Shown: one piece after another, positions 46,855-59,010 of the stretch
Layout of the letters: every line of letters begins with the position of its first letter
Position numbering within the stretch: the first letter of the stretch is position 1
NCBI GenBank assembly: GCA_027625915.1
Contig: JANTQA010000070.1
Span: forward strand, 811,001-875,000
Direction: 5' to 3'
Source of the DNA: Anaeramoeba flamelloides
Taxonomy: Eukaryota; Metamonada; Anaeramoebidae
Length of the DNA stretch: 64,000 bases
Notes under the pieces: model-generated
Seen by the model: only the letters and a program-made list of their open reading frames with translations
Databases searched by the model: none
Told to the model about the DNA's origin: nothing
Position numbers and translations under genes: made by a program

Positions 46855-47564
46855 AACTCTTTTTCAAACAAAAGGGCACACCTCTCAAATCATCAATAAT
46901 ATTAAATTGAATTATTCATAAGTTAATTACTTATTGGTAATTTTCATTTTAATAATTCATTTTTTCATCTTTTGTTTTTATTTATTTATTGGATATTGGA
47001 CAGTTGGAAAATGAAAAAAAAAGATAAGAAGAAAATAATTTGGAAATAATATACCAGTATAAAAATGAAAATAGTTTAAGTTTGATTTCAATTGAGCTGG
47101 ATAATGGAATTAAGAAAGAAAATTATTGAATAGATACGTGGAACAAAGAAAAGAGAAAATAAAGAAAAATAAACAATTCCAACAAAATACCAGATGAATT
47201 GCGGCTTTATCTCGAAAATGAGACTTTAAAGAGCCAAAATTTGACTTTTAAAGAGTTATCAATAAAATGTAAAGAACTTTTTCCCAATTCACCACTTTAA
47301 ACAGTTTTTATTGATTTTATAATTTTTTTCCCCATACAATTCCCAAACCGTTATTTCTGATTTCAAATAAAAGGGCACATCAATTTTTAAAATATTGAAT
47401 TTTAATTTTTATTTTTTTTTGTTTTAATACGTTTTAAATATCCAGTTGAGTGCTTTTTTATATTTTATAGAGTTTTTTAGATTTTATAACGATTTTAGGA
47501 TTAAATAGATTCAATTATGAATAATTCTTGAAATTTTATCGGCTCTTCTATTCGAAAAAGAGTT
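46855..47564 (+). mobile_element. TIR element family D, copy 3 (710 bp), cleanest copy
   Basis: Ends AACTCTTTTTCAAACAAAAG (46855) and inverted AACTCTTTTTCGAATAGAAG (47564), TA on both sides; subterminal GGGCACA boxes in both arms. The plus strand at about 47180-47300 encodes a 38-residue helix-turn-helix-like remnant ([15 protein letters not shown], then NLTFKELSIKCKELFPNSPL) with a stop, consistent with the N-terminal DNA-binding part of a transposase. The DDE core is absent, so it is non-autonomous. Confidence 0.85.
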
Positions 47565-48229
47565 TATGTTCAATTTTGAACTTGTTAAAAATGAGAAAAA
47601 TGAGATCAAACTTTTAAAAACAATAATTAATATCTGAAAATTTTTTTAAAAGTAATTTTGGTGTTGTAGTAATCAGATTTTTACTTTATTTTTCAATTTC
47701 AAGATTTGATGTTTTTTTTTTTTTTGAATTTATTTTTACCAGAAGATTTTTTTAGGTTTACTAGTCCATTAAAGTAACAGCTAATTGAGAAAAATGTTTA
47801 TTTGTGATGATTAAACGTAATTAGATCTAACATTATAAGAATAATTTGAGCTCAAATTTAAGAATAAATCAAGAAAAATTGAAAATGATTTCAAGAGATT
47901 TTGACTGGTATTTGAATTCTAACTAGGAAAAAATTTTCATTTCTTTTTCCAATTTTTCAATTTTAAATAGAGTTATCCAAGAACAAAAGTAGTAATTTGC
48001 GGCACAATTTGAAAAAGGAAATTGATTTTAAAGTGAAAATTTTTCCTATTTATAATTTAAATAATTGGAAAATAATTTCAGATTTTATTATTTGTGAAAA
48101 TATTAAAATGATATTTCGAAGAGAAAATATGAATTAAAAGATAATAAATAAAATATAAACACCACACCCACCCGGCATTTTAAAACCCAAACCTGGAAAA
48201 ATGAATCAAGAATCGTATATTTCTAATAA

Positions 48230-48230
<1 letters not shown>

Positions 48231-48260
<30 letters not shown>

Positions 48261-48306
48261 CATAATAATAATAATAATAATAATAATAATATATATATAT
48301 ATATAT
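48231..48306 (+). repeat. Compound microsatellite (AAC)n (AAT)n (AT)n
   Basis: About ten AAC, nine AAT and eight AT units in series. A short frame reads through it as poly-Asn, but no continuing exon is seen. Confidence 0.9.
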
Positions 48307-48710
48307 AAATAAGATGTATATCTTTTCTCAAAAGATTTGAAAGAAATGGAAAAAAACAGTTCATTTCTTCACCAACTCAATAGCTATTTAAAAGATACTA
48401 ACAAAAAATAAAATATTCAAAGGTAAAAATGTAGGGAGTTTGATTTTTCATATTTTTACATAGTAGAAAAAAATTGCTAGTTCTTACTAAAACAAGTTTT
48501 CAAAATTCCTTTAAATAGGTTTCTATTCCCAGTTCGAATATTAAATGATTATTTTTAAAGTCAAGTCTGAATATTAATTCCCTTCATTCTGAAGTTTGGA
48601 AATAATTAGTTAATCTAAAAAATTCTTTTTACCAAAATTTTTTGATCGATAAAGGATGAAAGGCAAGTATACATCTCAAAATAAGTTTTACAGTGATAAT
48701 AAATTGAAAG

Positions 48711-48880
48711 TTATGGCTGAATACAATTTTGGGCTGGGATTGAAAAGTATATCAAGAATAATAATTGATTAAAGTCCAATGTTTGAATGGAATGAGGTTT
48801 TGAGTTACAAAAGTCATGTGAAAAGAACCGAATATCACTACAAAACCACTTGGCTAAAAAAAGGTGGAAACTGAAGAATT
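48711..48880 (+). pseudogene. Coding-like fossil, unknown family
   Basis: On the plus strand one frame has strong coding character on both sides of a stop: MAEYNFGLGLKSISRIIID, then SPMFEWNEVLSYKSHVKRTE, then HYKTTWLKKGG. The block is short and flanked by poly-A. Tryptophans and the KTTWLKKGG end suggest a transposase or other mobile-element protein, but I cannot name it. The minus-strand frame over the same DNA is Phe-rich and judged a shadow. Confidence 0.35.
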
Positions 48881-49149
48881 GTAAAAAAAAAATAAATAAA
48901 AAAAAAAAAGGAAATAAAATACTATCAAAAAAATTTCCCAAATTTAACAAAGTTTCACAAAAATTTTTAAAAACCACATTATAAGAAAATGTGAATTTAC
49001 CAAACACAATTTCAATATTCTTGTAAATTAATTTTTAAAAAGCAAATTGATAAGAAATTTTCCAAAAATATCAATTAAAATTGATCTAATTGTCAAAAAT
49101 ATCTATGATTACTACCGATTAACAAAATACTAAACCTTTTTTATTACTA

Positions 49150-51290
49150 TTTTCCGAAATGTATTATTATTTCTAAAGTCTTGATCCATTTTTTACTTTT
49201 TTTGAAAAAGTTTAATAATTCAATATGTTTCTGAATCATTATATATATTCGTTGAAGAAGTTAGTAATCTTATTTTCTATGAAGGCATATTACAAAAATC
49301 CACTTTAAAAATGAAACCACTTAGTTATAAAATAACCCAGTTTATAAAATCTACTTAATTTCAAGAAAATTGCAATAATTATTTTAAACCTGTAAAAAAT
49401 ATATTTATTTTGATTCTAAGAATAGTTAGAATATTTTTTTTTCTTTTTTCAAAAAACAAGATAAACAACCAAACAATACATAAAAAATTTCACACAATCC
49501 TTTTTAAAAACCTTCCAAATTGAACTTTTATACCAAAGATATAATTTTTAATCGAATTATTTACAAATCAATAATTAATAAAAAAATCTTAATTATTTCA
49601 ACAAGTTAGTAATAATACAAAAAGTAAACATATCATAGAAATTATTGTTATTTCTCAATTTTTAAAATATTGCTAAACAAAATAAAATTAATTCAAATTA
49701 ATTATATAAAAAAGTTTAGATATTTCTCAAATAATTTATTTAATGATAGTAATATTTTTTAAAAATTCAATGTGAAATAATACCTGAATCTTTAAAAAAA
49801 TTGTTTTTGTATTATTGTAATATGTGTTTTTGACTTGTGAAATAGAGGAGTTAACCCCCATTCAAACAATTTATTAATTACAAGTCTATTTTTCTTCAAC
49901 TAGAATTTACATTTTTCCAATATAAAACTCAAATATAGTAACCTATTCTTTTAGTAACAATTAAGCTAATTCAAGAAATGAAAAATATATTTTTCGTTTT
50001 CGGTTGAAAAGTATTGATCGGGAAAGAAATTTTTTTCTTTTGTTTATATTTTTTATTATTAATATTCCAATTTTAAATCTCAGCAAATAAAACTTAATTG
50101 GGGTATAGACGATTAAATAAATCAAAATTTGATAGAAGTTTCACAAAAATTTTATCAATGAAATTGAGATCTATTAAGTCAATGTTTGTATTTTTTCAAA
50201 GTTTGAAAAAAAGTTGTTTTCTTGTTTTCGAAAAATCAAAAAAAAATGCAGAGTAATTTTTCAAATTTGAAAATTATTTTATCAAATTATTCGACCTTTT
50301 TCATAAGAACCCTGTTAACAATTTAAATGCATTTTTTAAAAGAGAAAAAAAATCATTTTGTTTTTGAGGATACAATTAAAAAATACACAAATATCTCCAA
50401 AAAAATTTTATTTTTAAAAAAGCAAAATTCATATTAAAATAAAAATACAATTTCTGAGTTATATTTAAAAATGAATTAATAAATATAATATTTATAACTA
50501 CTATTCTTGTTTAAATACCAATATTTTTAAATAAATTAAATAAATCATTTTTTTTTTTTTTTTTGGTTAACATAAAGAATAATCTCAAAATTGAAAAAAA
50601 AATTCTTTTATAAATAATCCTGGTAACCAAGACTTGGTATTGTATAACGATAATCTAAATAGTAATAAACAGGGTAAATAAAAAAATTATATTAAAATAA
50701 ATAAAATGAATTTAAATAATTGATTTTTCAGAAAAAATAAAAAAAAAACCTTGATTTGACTGAATATATTTTCTTTTCAAATGTTTATTTATTGATCAGA
50801 ATTTTTTGAAACTTTGAATCAATAAAAGTTGTAAGTAGAGTATCACTGGTAAAATGTATTAAAATTTTACCCTGTTGGTGTAGAGTTCTGATCCCTTAAT
50901 AGCGATAATTCATTTAATTATATACAATTGAAAAAGAATAATAGATAACCTTTTAAAATCGTTGAAGATATTTAAAAAATCTCAAATAAATGATCAATTT
51001 TTTTGAGATCTTGAAAGTTTCAATATATGATTTATTTTTCTTTTATTTTTGAAATAAAGTTAAATCCCAAATATTACTTGTTACATACAAACCCCCACAA
51101 TTTACTAATAGTGAGATTTCTTCAAAATAAAAAAGGTTTTGCAAATTTTTCAATTTTTTGAAATGTAATCCCAAAAATCCAAAATAAATAAACTTTAGAT
51201 CCTCTGACCGAAAATAGAATTAATAAAAATAAACTCTTTTAAAAATGATGGCTCATTTCTCTAAAGTTGATGACTGTGTTTTTTTTGTCA
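49150..51290 (+). repeat. Family A copy 3, split by a family I copy
   Basis: 49150-49765 matches family A part 1 (as at 1480-2085). 49770-50780 matches family I (18290-19480). 50950-51290 matches family A part 2 (as at 3400-3690). So family I inserted into, or recombined with, family A here. No coding capacity. Confidence 0.55.
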
Positions 51291-51839
51291 ATGTTTAATT
51301 GTGTCCTTGTGGAAATAATTACTCTATTACACACGATATAAAATATTGAATAAGATTTACTAGTCCCTTAACAAAGTATAGACCAATAAGGACATTTTTT
51401 GAAAAGACTGTAACTCAAAAACATGATTGTACATCAAAAATGCAATAAGTTAACTTTAGACAATTTCAAAATCCAATTGTTTTATTACTTTTAATAATGT
51501 CACTTGGCTCTCTCTTGAAATATAAAATTTCATTACTTAAACACCCACTAATTCTTAAAACTATTTTGAAACTGTTCCTTCAAAAATTCCAAAGTAAAAA
51601 ACAAAAAATTATAGTTATTTTTTGAGTTTCTTTATCTTTGTTTAATCGTTTATTAATTTTCATTTTCCACAAAACATAACCAAAGTTGAGAAAGACCAAA
51701 ACAAAAAGCCACAGTTTCAATAAAAATAGAAAACCGCATCACTTGTAAAACAAACAACAAACCAAAATTTTTCCAAAATTAAAAATAAAATACGACAAAA
51801 AAAAACAAATCTCCCAAAAAACAAAAAAAAAAAAATCAG
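51291..51839. other. Upstream region of the Sel1/BTB gene
   Basis: AT-rich; about 150 bp of A-rich, T-poor leader (51690-51839) directly before the ATG, resembling leaders of the other genes here. No motif called. Confidence 0.4.
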
Positions 51840-54800
51840 ATGGATCTTAATATACTTCAACTGAAAGTGTCTGAGGGCAAGCCAAAAAACTTGTCCAGGT
51901 ACGGCTTTTTTTTATATGAAGGGATTGGTGTTGAAAAAAATTACATCGAGGCCTATCGTCTGTTCAAGCAGGCTGCCAAAAAACAAGATCATGAAGGCTT
52001 GTTTTATCTTGGCGAGTATTTTTATCAGGGGATCATTTTAAAAAAGGACATCAACAAGGCGCTAAGGTATTTCAAACGCTCTGCGCTCCTGGGGAATTCA
52101 AAGGCAATGACGAGGATAGGCTCGATGAGGCTGAAAGGCGAGGGGCCCTGCAAGAGGGACCTTGTCAAGGCGCTCTTTATTCTGATCAAGGCGTCCGAGA
52201 TTGGGAACAGCAAGGCGGAGCATCTGCTCAAGACCTGCCTGAACAAGAAGCCACAGCCGAAGCACGTTAAGACGGCTTTAGAACTGATCCACGAAAAGGC
52301 GGAGTCCATCCCGAAATACCAATTGCTGTTGGGCATTTTGTATGCAGAGGGCAACGGCGTGACGAAAAATGAAAAATTGAGTTTTGAAATCACAATGAAG
52401 GCCGCCGTGGCGGGCAACACCACAGCGTGCAGACTGGCAGGCGTCAAGTATTACAAGGGAACAGGGGTCGAAAAGAACCATTTGAAATCCTTCCAGTGGC
52501 TCACAATGGCAGCCTTTTCCGGCGACGCACGTTGCGAAAACTCCCTGGGGTTTTCCTACCAAAACGGGATCGGGACAAAGCAAGATTTTAACAAGTCTCT
52601 CCGCTTGTTCCGCTCTTCTTCAAAAAAGGGCAACACTGCAGGAATAAATAGCCTTGGGTACTCCTACGAACAAGGCTTTGGCGTAGACGTAAACCACAAA
52701 AAGTCTCTCAAATATTACCAGTTGGCAGGAATCGGTGAAAATTCTCAAGCTCAATACAATGTTGGTTACTCTTATAAATACGGGGTTTTTGTTGTGAAAA
52801 ATCAAGAAATTGCTTTTCAGTGGTATTTAAAAGCTCATTTTAATGGTAATATTTCTTTTTGTTTTTCAAAAATTTTTTTTTATTTTTTTTTTTTTTTTTT
52901 TTTGTATTTTTATTTTATTTTTTTTACAAATTTGTTTGTTTCTTTTGTCTAAAATTCTTTTGTTGGTTTAAATCGAATCAACTTCTTTAGGTTTTATTTT
53001 TTTGACAACAAAATTGGTTAATGCTTTGGAAAAAAACTTTCAATTTGATTTTATTGATCAACATTCTCTTCTTCGAAAATTAAAAAAAAAAAAAAAAAAA
53101 TTGTTTTATTTATTTGAGGATTTTTGTGTACCAATTACTTTACCGACCCTTACTGATTGAAAATTTTATTAACTTTTTTCAATTTTGGCTTCGGTTAGAG
53201 TGAATTAACAAAACGTTTTTTTTTTTGTTTCAATCTCTTCTTAAATACTTTTCGATTCTTAAAAAAAAGTTAAAATATCATAACACACAAAACGGCAAAT
53301 TGATTTTCGAGGTCAAATTACTCTTTGTGGTAACGTGTAAAATATCAGTAGCACTAAAAAATCAATTTTAAGGAAAAATTCTTTCAAAAAAATACAATTA
53401 ATAATCTTTTGAACTAAAATTTCGATTTAAAAAAGAGTTTTCAAAAGTTTCGATAAAACAGTTGGTAACGTTCAAATAGATCAATTTGACTGATCTTTTT
53501 CAAAGTTTTTTTGGTAGAAACTTTTTAAAACAACTTTAATTGTTTGAAGATATCTTTAAAATTAGTGAACAATTTCTTTAATTTTAATATCAAGTTTATT
53601 TATACTTGAATTTTTATAAACAAAAAAAAATTTGATCTCAAAGTTCAAATAAGGTCGAACACAATTAAATAATACAATTTTCATTTTTAATTGATTTCTA
53701 AAAATCCTTGTATCTTTTATTCTAATTGTTATAAAAGACGATATTTGGGAAATTGAAATAATTTTTTTCATTTATTAATTGAAAAATCACAGTTATTTAA
53801 AATACTAAAAAACTCTTGAGATTAAATATATTCCTTTTTGGCAAATTATAATGATAATTTTAATTCATATCCAGAATAATGATCGGAAAATTTCATAAAT
53901 TTTTTTTTTAAAAAAAATTTTTAAAAGTCACTTTTTTTGACAGAATTGTAAAATTTTAAAAAAAATAGAAATAAACCCCAATTCAAAATTTTTAACACAC
54001 CAAAATTCGATTTGTGAAAAAAAAAACTTATTTAATCAATTCAAGAAGATTTATCAAATTAGAACCATTCACTAATTGAAATGTTAACACTTGTTTATAA
54101 ATTACAATACTCACGAAACAATAAATAAATAATTATAAATACAAATAAATCATGGGTGTGTTAAAAATTTTGGAGAGAGCAAAACAAAAAAATACATTAG
54201 TAAATTTCTTTAAATTCTATTAGGAATATTGATCGATCAAAGTTTAGATACTACCAACTAATTTTATTTGAGTTCTTCCATTTGGTACAACTTGGCTTTA
54301 ACCTAATATCAATGGTTGAAAAAAATTTTTGATCGAACGAAGCAAATTACGTATTTCAAACAATGAAATGAAAACAAAAACGAAAAGATGAAAAAATGAT
54401 TTTCATATTTTACAAAAATCAAAATTATCTCCAATTTCAATGAAATTGTATTATTGTGATTGTTTGTAGCGTTTTAGCTGTGTGGAAAATTTTGAATTTT
54501 AGTTTAAAAGAAAAGCAATTGGTAGAATCCAGAAATATTTAAACAATTTCAAACTTTCTCTTAAGGGACTAGTCTCTATTAATTTTTTTTTTGACCAATA
54601 ACTAAATAAGGAATCCTTATCTTGAAATATGTTTAAAATTGAAAATAGACAGGGTTTTTTTCAATGTTAGAACTTTTAGTTCTTGTTTTTTAAAAATTTT
54701 ACAATTCTGTAAAAACAGTGACTTTTAAAAATTTTTTTTAAAAAAAAATATCTTGAACGGATGAGAATTTTTTGATTAATTTTGGAATTAATAATTTTCT

Positions 54801-57088
54801 CAAAAATAATATTTATTCTCATATTAAAAAACGAAAAAATAATTTAAAACTAGTAAATATTTTCTCTTTCACTTCTGTTCATACAACTTGACTCTATAAA
54901 GAACCCAATTTGTTTTATCAATAATTACTTTTTAAAAAAATAGTTCTTATTCTTTTCTTTTTTTTTTTTTTTTTTGACTCTGACAAAAACTTTTGGAATG
55001 ATAATTTGGGAATACTATTTAAAACTTCAAATTCAACAAAAACAAAAGAATGTAAACTCAAAAAGTAGATTCATGATAAAAAAAGAATGGTACAAGAAAA
55101 AGAAAGAAAATCTTTTATTTTGAGTAAAGATTATATTGTATATTTTTTTTCGAATCAAACCGTCTTTTCATTCAAATCCAAAAAAAGTTTTTCAGGTTTA
55201 TTTTTCAAACTATTTTTTGTACGTCTTCCACAAACACAGCAATGTTTTGCTTTCTTGCTCATATTTTTTTTTATTTTTTGTATTTTTGTGAAAAGTTGAA
55301 AAAAAGCAACTTTCAAAAAAGTGAAAAAAATGAAAAATTTGTTATTTCTATAAAAACAATAACTAAATTTAATGAATGTCATTTATCGAGATTTCATTAC
55401 TATACAAAGAAGTTTTTCTCTTTGGTTTCAAATCATAGTAATTGACAAAAAAAATTCTAAATCTCAATTAAATTTACCTAAAAAAATTTAATAGAGACTA
55501 GTCCCTTAAACAAGAGTTACTAACCCCTTAAAAATTATTATTCATGTAAAAAAAAAAATTAAGAATTTAATAATAATCTTTACAAGACAAAGAAGAGATT
55601 GTTGATTAAGAACAATTATTAAAAAGCAGAATTAAAAATTGAAAAATATATTTTTTTCCAGATTTTTTTACATCTCAAAAGTAATTAAAAGCAATACTTT
55701 AAAAAATGTTAAAATACCCATTTAAAAATAATGTTCATATATTTTATTTAGTTTCATCTTTTTGTAAAAATCTTCGATAATTTGCAATTTGTTATTTTTT
55801 TCCTATCGAACAAATATAACTATTTTTTTCCAAAATAATAATAATTTTTTCATTTTAATATATATATATATATAACAAATCAAATAATTCAATAGGATTT
55901 TTAGATGCAACAAACAGTTTAGCAATTTGCTATGAAGAAGGATTTGGAATTCAACAAGATGTCCAAAAGGCAATTGATTTATATATCCAAGCATCACCAG
56001 AATCTGAGCATGCACAATATAATTTAGGTGTGAATTATATTAATGGAACCGGCGTGAAGAAGGACTATTGCAAAGCGTACGACTGGTTTGAAAAATCATC
56101 TAACAACGGACACACACCATCAAAGGATAACATAGAGGGGTTAAAAAAAATTCATTTTGTGCTTACTTTTAATCCACAAACCAGTGTCTTAACGGATCTA
56201 ATAATCAAAGAGCCAAATCCTAAAGACAAAAATGGCAACACGCCATTACACTATTTAATAAAATATTCGCAAGTTGAAATAAAGGAAAAGCTATTATTGT
56301 TTATCGATTCGGGGGCAGATTTCCGAATTGTAGATAATACGAATTCAACCATCTTTGAATTATTAGAAAGGAATCATCCCGACCTTAGCAAATATTTGAA
56401 GAGTTATATAACCATTATTACAGATTTTCTCAATTTGTTCGAAAGGGGAGAATTCACAGATTGCCAAATTAAAGGTTTCAAGGTGCATACCAAATGGCTT
56501 GAGCATAGACTGAGAACGAACATCACACATATATCTCTAATTCTTAACAAATATTCAAAAAAAGAATTAAAAATCTTCTTTGAATGGGTATATTCTGGAA
56601 TTGTTGGAGATGTTCCAATTATTAAGGAAATTACACAAAAGCTAAATATCGAAGATTATTTTTTAGTCTCGGGCAGAAAAGGCCTGATAACAGATTTAAA
56701 ACGATTGTTTAAAAACCATAAAACAAAGGATTTCTCCATAATCGTGAATGGGAAATCCCTAAAAGTTCATAAATTGGTTTTGTTGGCCAGAAGTGATTTG
56801 TTCCGTGGCATGTTTTTAAATGTGAAAGATTCCACAGATAAGGTAAAAGATTATTCAGGGAAAAATTACTCTAGCCTGTCAATTTTGGTGAAATTTTTAT
56901 ACACAGATAATATAGATACAGTATTATTAGATGAAAACGCAGAAAAGGATTTACAAGACGCAGTTGATTATTACCAATTGAATGAACAATCAATGCTGGT
57001 GGTTAACTTGAAAAATCACCATTCACATAAGAATAACACTAATTCTTTACCTATTAAAATAACTTCAAAGAAAAAAAATAAAAAATAA
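51840..57088 (+). CDS. Sel1-repeat, ankyrin and BTB/POZ domain protein, two exons
   Basis: Exon 1 51840-52845, exon 2 55905-57088, joined in phase 1 across a 3059-nt intron (GTAATATT...TTTTTAG). Product 729 residues. About 11 Sel1-like repeats fill residues 18 to about 410; the junction falls inside one of them (LKAHFN | DATNSLAICYEEGFGIQQD), which supports the splice. Then an ankyrin-type segment (DKNGNTPLHYLIKYSQ, SGADFRI), a degenerate BTB-like segment (FTDCQIKGFKVHTKWLEHRL) and a clear BTB (FSIIVNGKSLKVHKLVLLAR, SDLFRGMF). A lysine-rich tail ends the protein. Sel1 repeats are scaffolds; BTB proteins with scaffolds often recruit substrates to cullin-3 ligases, so an adaptor role is inferred. 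Odd: exon 1 around 52081-52320 is about 55% G+C by hand count (133 of 240), far above the surrounding 20-25% and above exon 2. No signal peptide. Confidence 0.9.
54561..55509. mobile_element. TIR element family E, long copy, inside the Sel1/BTB intron
   Basis: Ends TTAAGGGACTAGTCTCTATT (54561) and inverted at 55509 (AATAGAGACTAGTCCCTTAA). Subterminal sequences (TTTTGACCAATAACTAAATA left; TAATTGACAAAAAAAATTCT right) match the 177-bp copy at 63152-63328. The extra 770 bp inside includes, on the minus strand, a short peptide from 55259 to 55155 with a CxxC pair (MSKKAKHCCVCGRRTKNSL), possibly the zinc-ribbon start of a lost transposase. Confidence 0.7.
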
Positions 57089-58195
57089 TTTCTGCATTCA
57101 TAAAAAAATCCTTATTAAAATTAATCAAAAAATAAAAAAAATCTTTTATCTTTTTTTTATTTTTATTTTTATTTTATTTTTTATTAGTTTTATATATATA
57201 TATAAATACCATTATATATATATATATTTATATAAATGTGTTTTTAGAAATCATTTCTTTGTTTGCTCTTTGTTGGATATTTGTTATCTTCTGCCATTTT
57301 TTTTCTAAAATAAAATTTTTCATTTTTTTTTTTTTTTTGTTTCTTTATCATTTTTTTTTTTGGAAATTTATCTTTTTGTCCAAAAACTTTAGCAAACCCA
57401 AAATAACCAGATGACAAAAAACACAAAATAAGTCGAACAAAAAAAAAAATGAGTAATTGATATTAATTGATAAAAAGAGGAAGAACAAGATAATATTTTC
57501 CACATTTTATTCTTCGACTTTATTTTTGACTGATCAATAACAATATCAATTAATTCGGAATTGTTCATCTCGAAATAATCTTTTTTTGTTCAGTTATTAA
57601 AGATTATTTAACAATACCTTCTGGAAAAAAAATTGTCAAATCTGTTTAACTTGCGAAATATTATAATTGTATTGGAAAATTTTTCAAATAATTTTCTCCT
57701 TATTTTTCGCGGATAAGTAAAAATATCTGAAATTGGAATTGTTTAAACTGATTTAATAATTATTGTTAAAATTTTTGAGCCAATTTTGCATGAAGGGGAA
57801 AAGCATAGTATCAAAAAATGCAAAAAATTCACTTTCACTAATGTTTACAATTAAATCTCAAATTAGGTAAATTGAATATATCTAAATTTTGGTTTTATCT
57901 AATGTTTTTTGATTCTATTTTGTTCCTACAATCAGTCTATTTTTTGGACTTGCCTTTTATCTTCAAAAAGTAGTCAAAAAACCGTTGAAAGTGTTAACTT
58001 TTACAATTATTTTATTTTATTTGTTCTTTTAAAGAGCGTGGACTAAAATTCAACCGTTTTACAGTTAGTTTATGTTGAATGATGAAGAAATGATTCAAAT
58101 CAAGAGATTTTATTAATATTCTTTTAAAACCCTTGAAAATCTTGAAACTATCCACAAGACCTAATTAAATTAGAGCTATTGTTAAATTTAGTGCA
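57089..58195. other. 3' flank of the Sel1/BTB gene and AT-rich DNA
   Basis: AT microsatellites at 57191-57205 and 57212-57235. A 17-codon minus-strand frame at 57244-57294 (MAEDNKYPTKSKQRNDF) follows a TTTTATTTTAG-like acceptor and might be a terminal exon of a convergent gene, but no upstream exon is convincing. The rest is featureless. Confidence 0.35.
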
Positions 58196-58345
58196 TGTGT
58201 GTCTATTCTCTTACAAACCGCATCGGATTCTCTCCACCTTGAGAAGGTGTTTTGTACTACTACCTTTAACTCGTATAATAGTCAAAAAGATTCAAACCAG
58301 AAAGACAGGTTCTTCAAACAATCTAGGGCTATGAGAGATAAGTCA
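58196..58345. other. G+C-richer island, unassigned
   Basis: About 150 bp of non-repetitive sequence of clearly higher complexity than its flanks. On the plus strand it gives a 79-codon frame (SDSLHLEKVFCTTTFNS) but also strong self-complementarity (TACAAAACACCTTCTCAAGG against its mirror, 58212-58256). It may be a small RNA gene, an exon or a fossil. No tRNA cloverleaf could be folded. Confidence 0.3.
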
Positions 58346-58519
58346 ATTTTTTTTTTTCTAAAAATTACAACTATTGTGGGGGGGGGAATACCAGACATGA
58401 AAATAAGCACAGACAAGATTTTTGATTGTGAATATTAAGAAAATTGTTGTATAATCTCTTAATAATAGGAAAATTTAAAACCAATTCCTTTTTATAAATA
58501 TCAATTTTTTTACCCAAGT

Positions 58520-59010
58520 AATAAACCTACCTAAAGTTCCTTAAAGTTGGGTGTCTCTAGAATACTCGAATATTTGTTTGATAGCCTAATTTTATCAACT
58601 TTTTTTGAAAAACAATCCAGTTTTATTAGAGTTTTGCAGTGAGTTTGGAAAATGATAATTATTATTCTTGTTTTTTGATTGATTGAATGGTGGTGTTTTG
58701 AACAAGTTTAATTTTATTAATCATCATTCGAATAATTGGATGAGTTATAATTTTAAAAAATTTGATTCTTCATAAAGGGATTTGATTCTTAAATATAAGC
58801 AATTATACAATCAATTTTCCTGATATCTCTTAATTAATAATCTTGTCAATGATTATTTTCCTTACTAGTATTTTTTTCACTACTTTAGATCACTTTGGAA
58901 TTTTTTAAGAAAATGATAAAAAATCAAAAAGTATTCCCTTCAGAGGGCCTGAAGTACCATTCATTTAATTATAGACTGAACACCTTTCCACTGCTGAAAA
59001 ATTTGTTCTG
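58520..59010 (+). repeat. Dispersed repeat family K, copy 2
   Basis: Collinear with about 4140-4920 (see that entry). Confidence 0.5.

Larger units (their letters stand above)
47565..49149. other. AT-rich DNA with microsatellites and one coding-like scrap
   Basis: 48200-48310 has a short plus-strand frame from an ATG at 48201 (NQESYISNK then Asn tract) that is really a compound microsatellite. 48690-48880 holds a coding-like scrap (separate entry). No other gene. Confidence 0.4.

Noticed and set aside
52025-52583. Minus-strand frames of 140 and 101 codons over the Sel1 exon
   Set aside because: Shadows that stay open because the G+C-rich coding strand lacks stop complements; the plus strand has clear Sel1 repeats.
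55803-56015. Minus-strand frame at the start of Sel1/BTB exon 2
   Set aside because: Shadow of the plus-strand Sel1 coding sequence from 55905.
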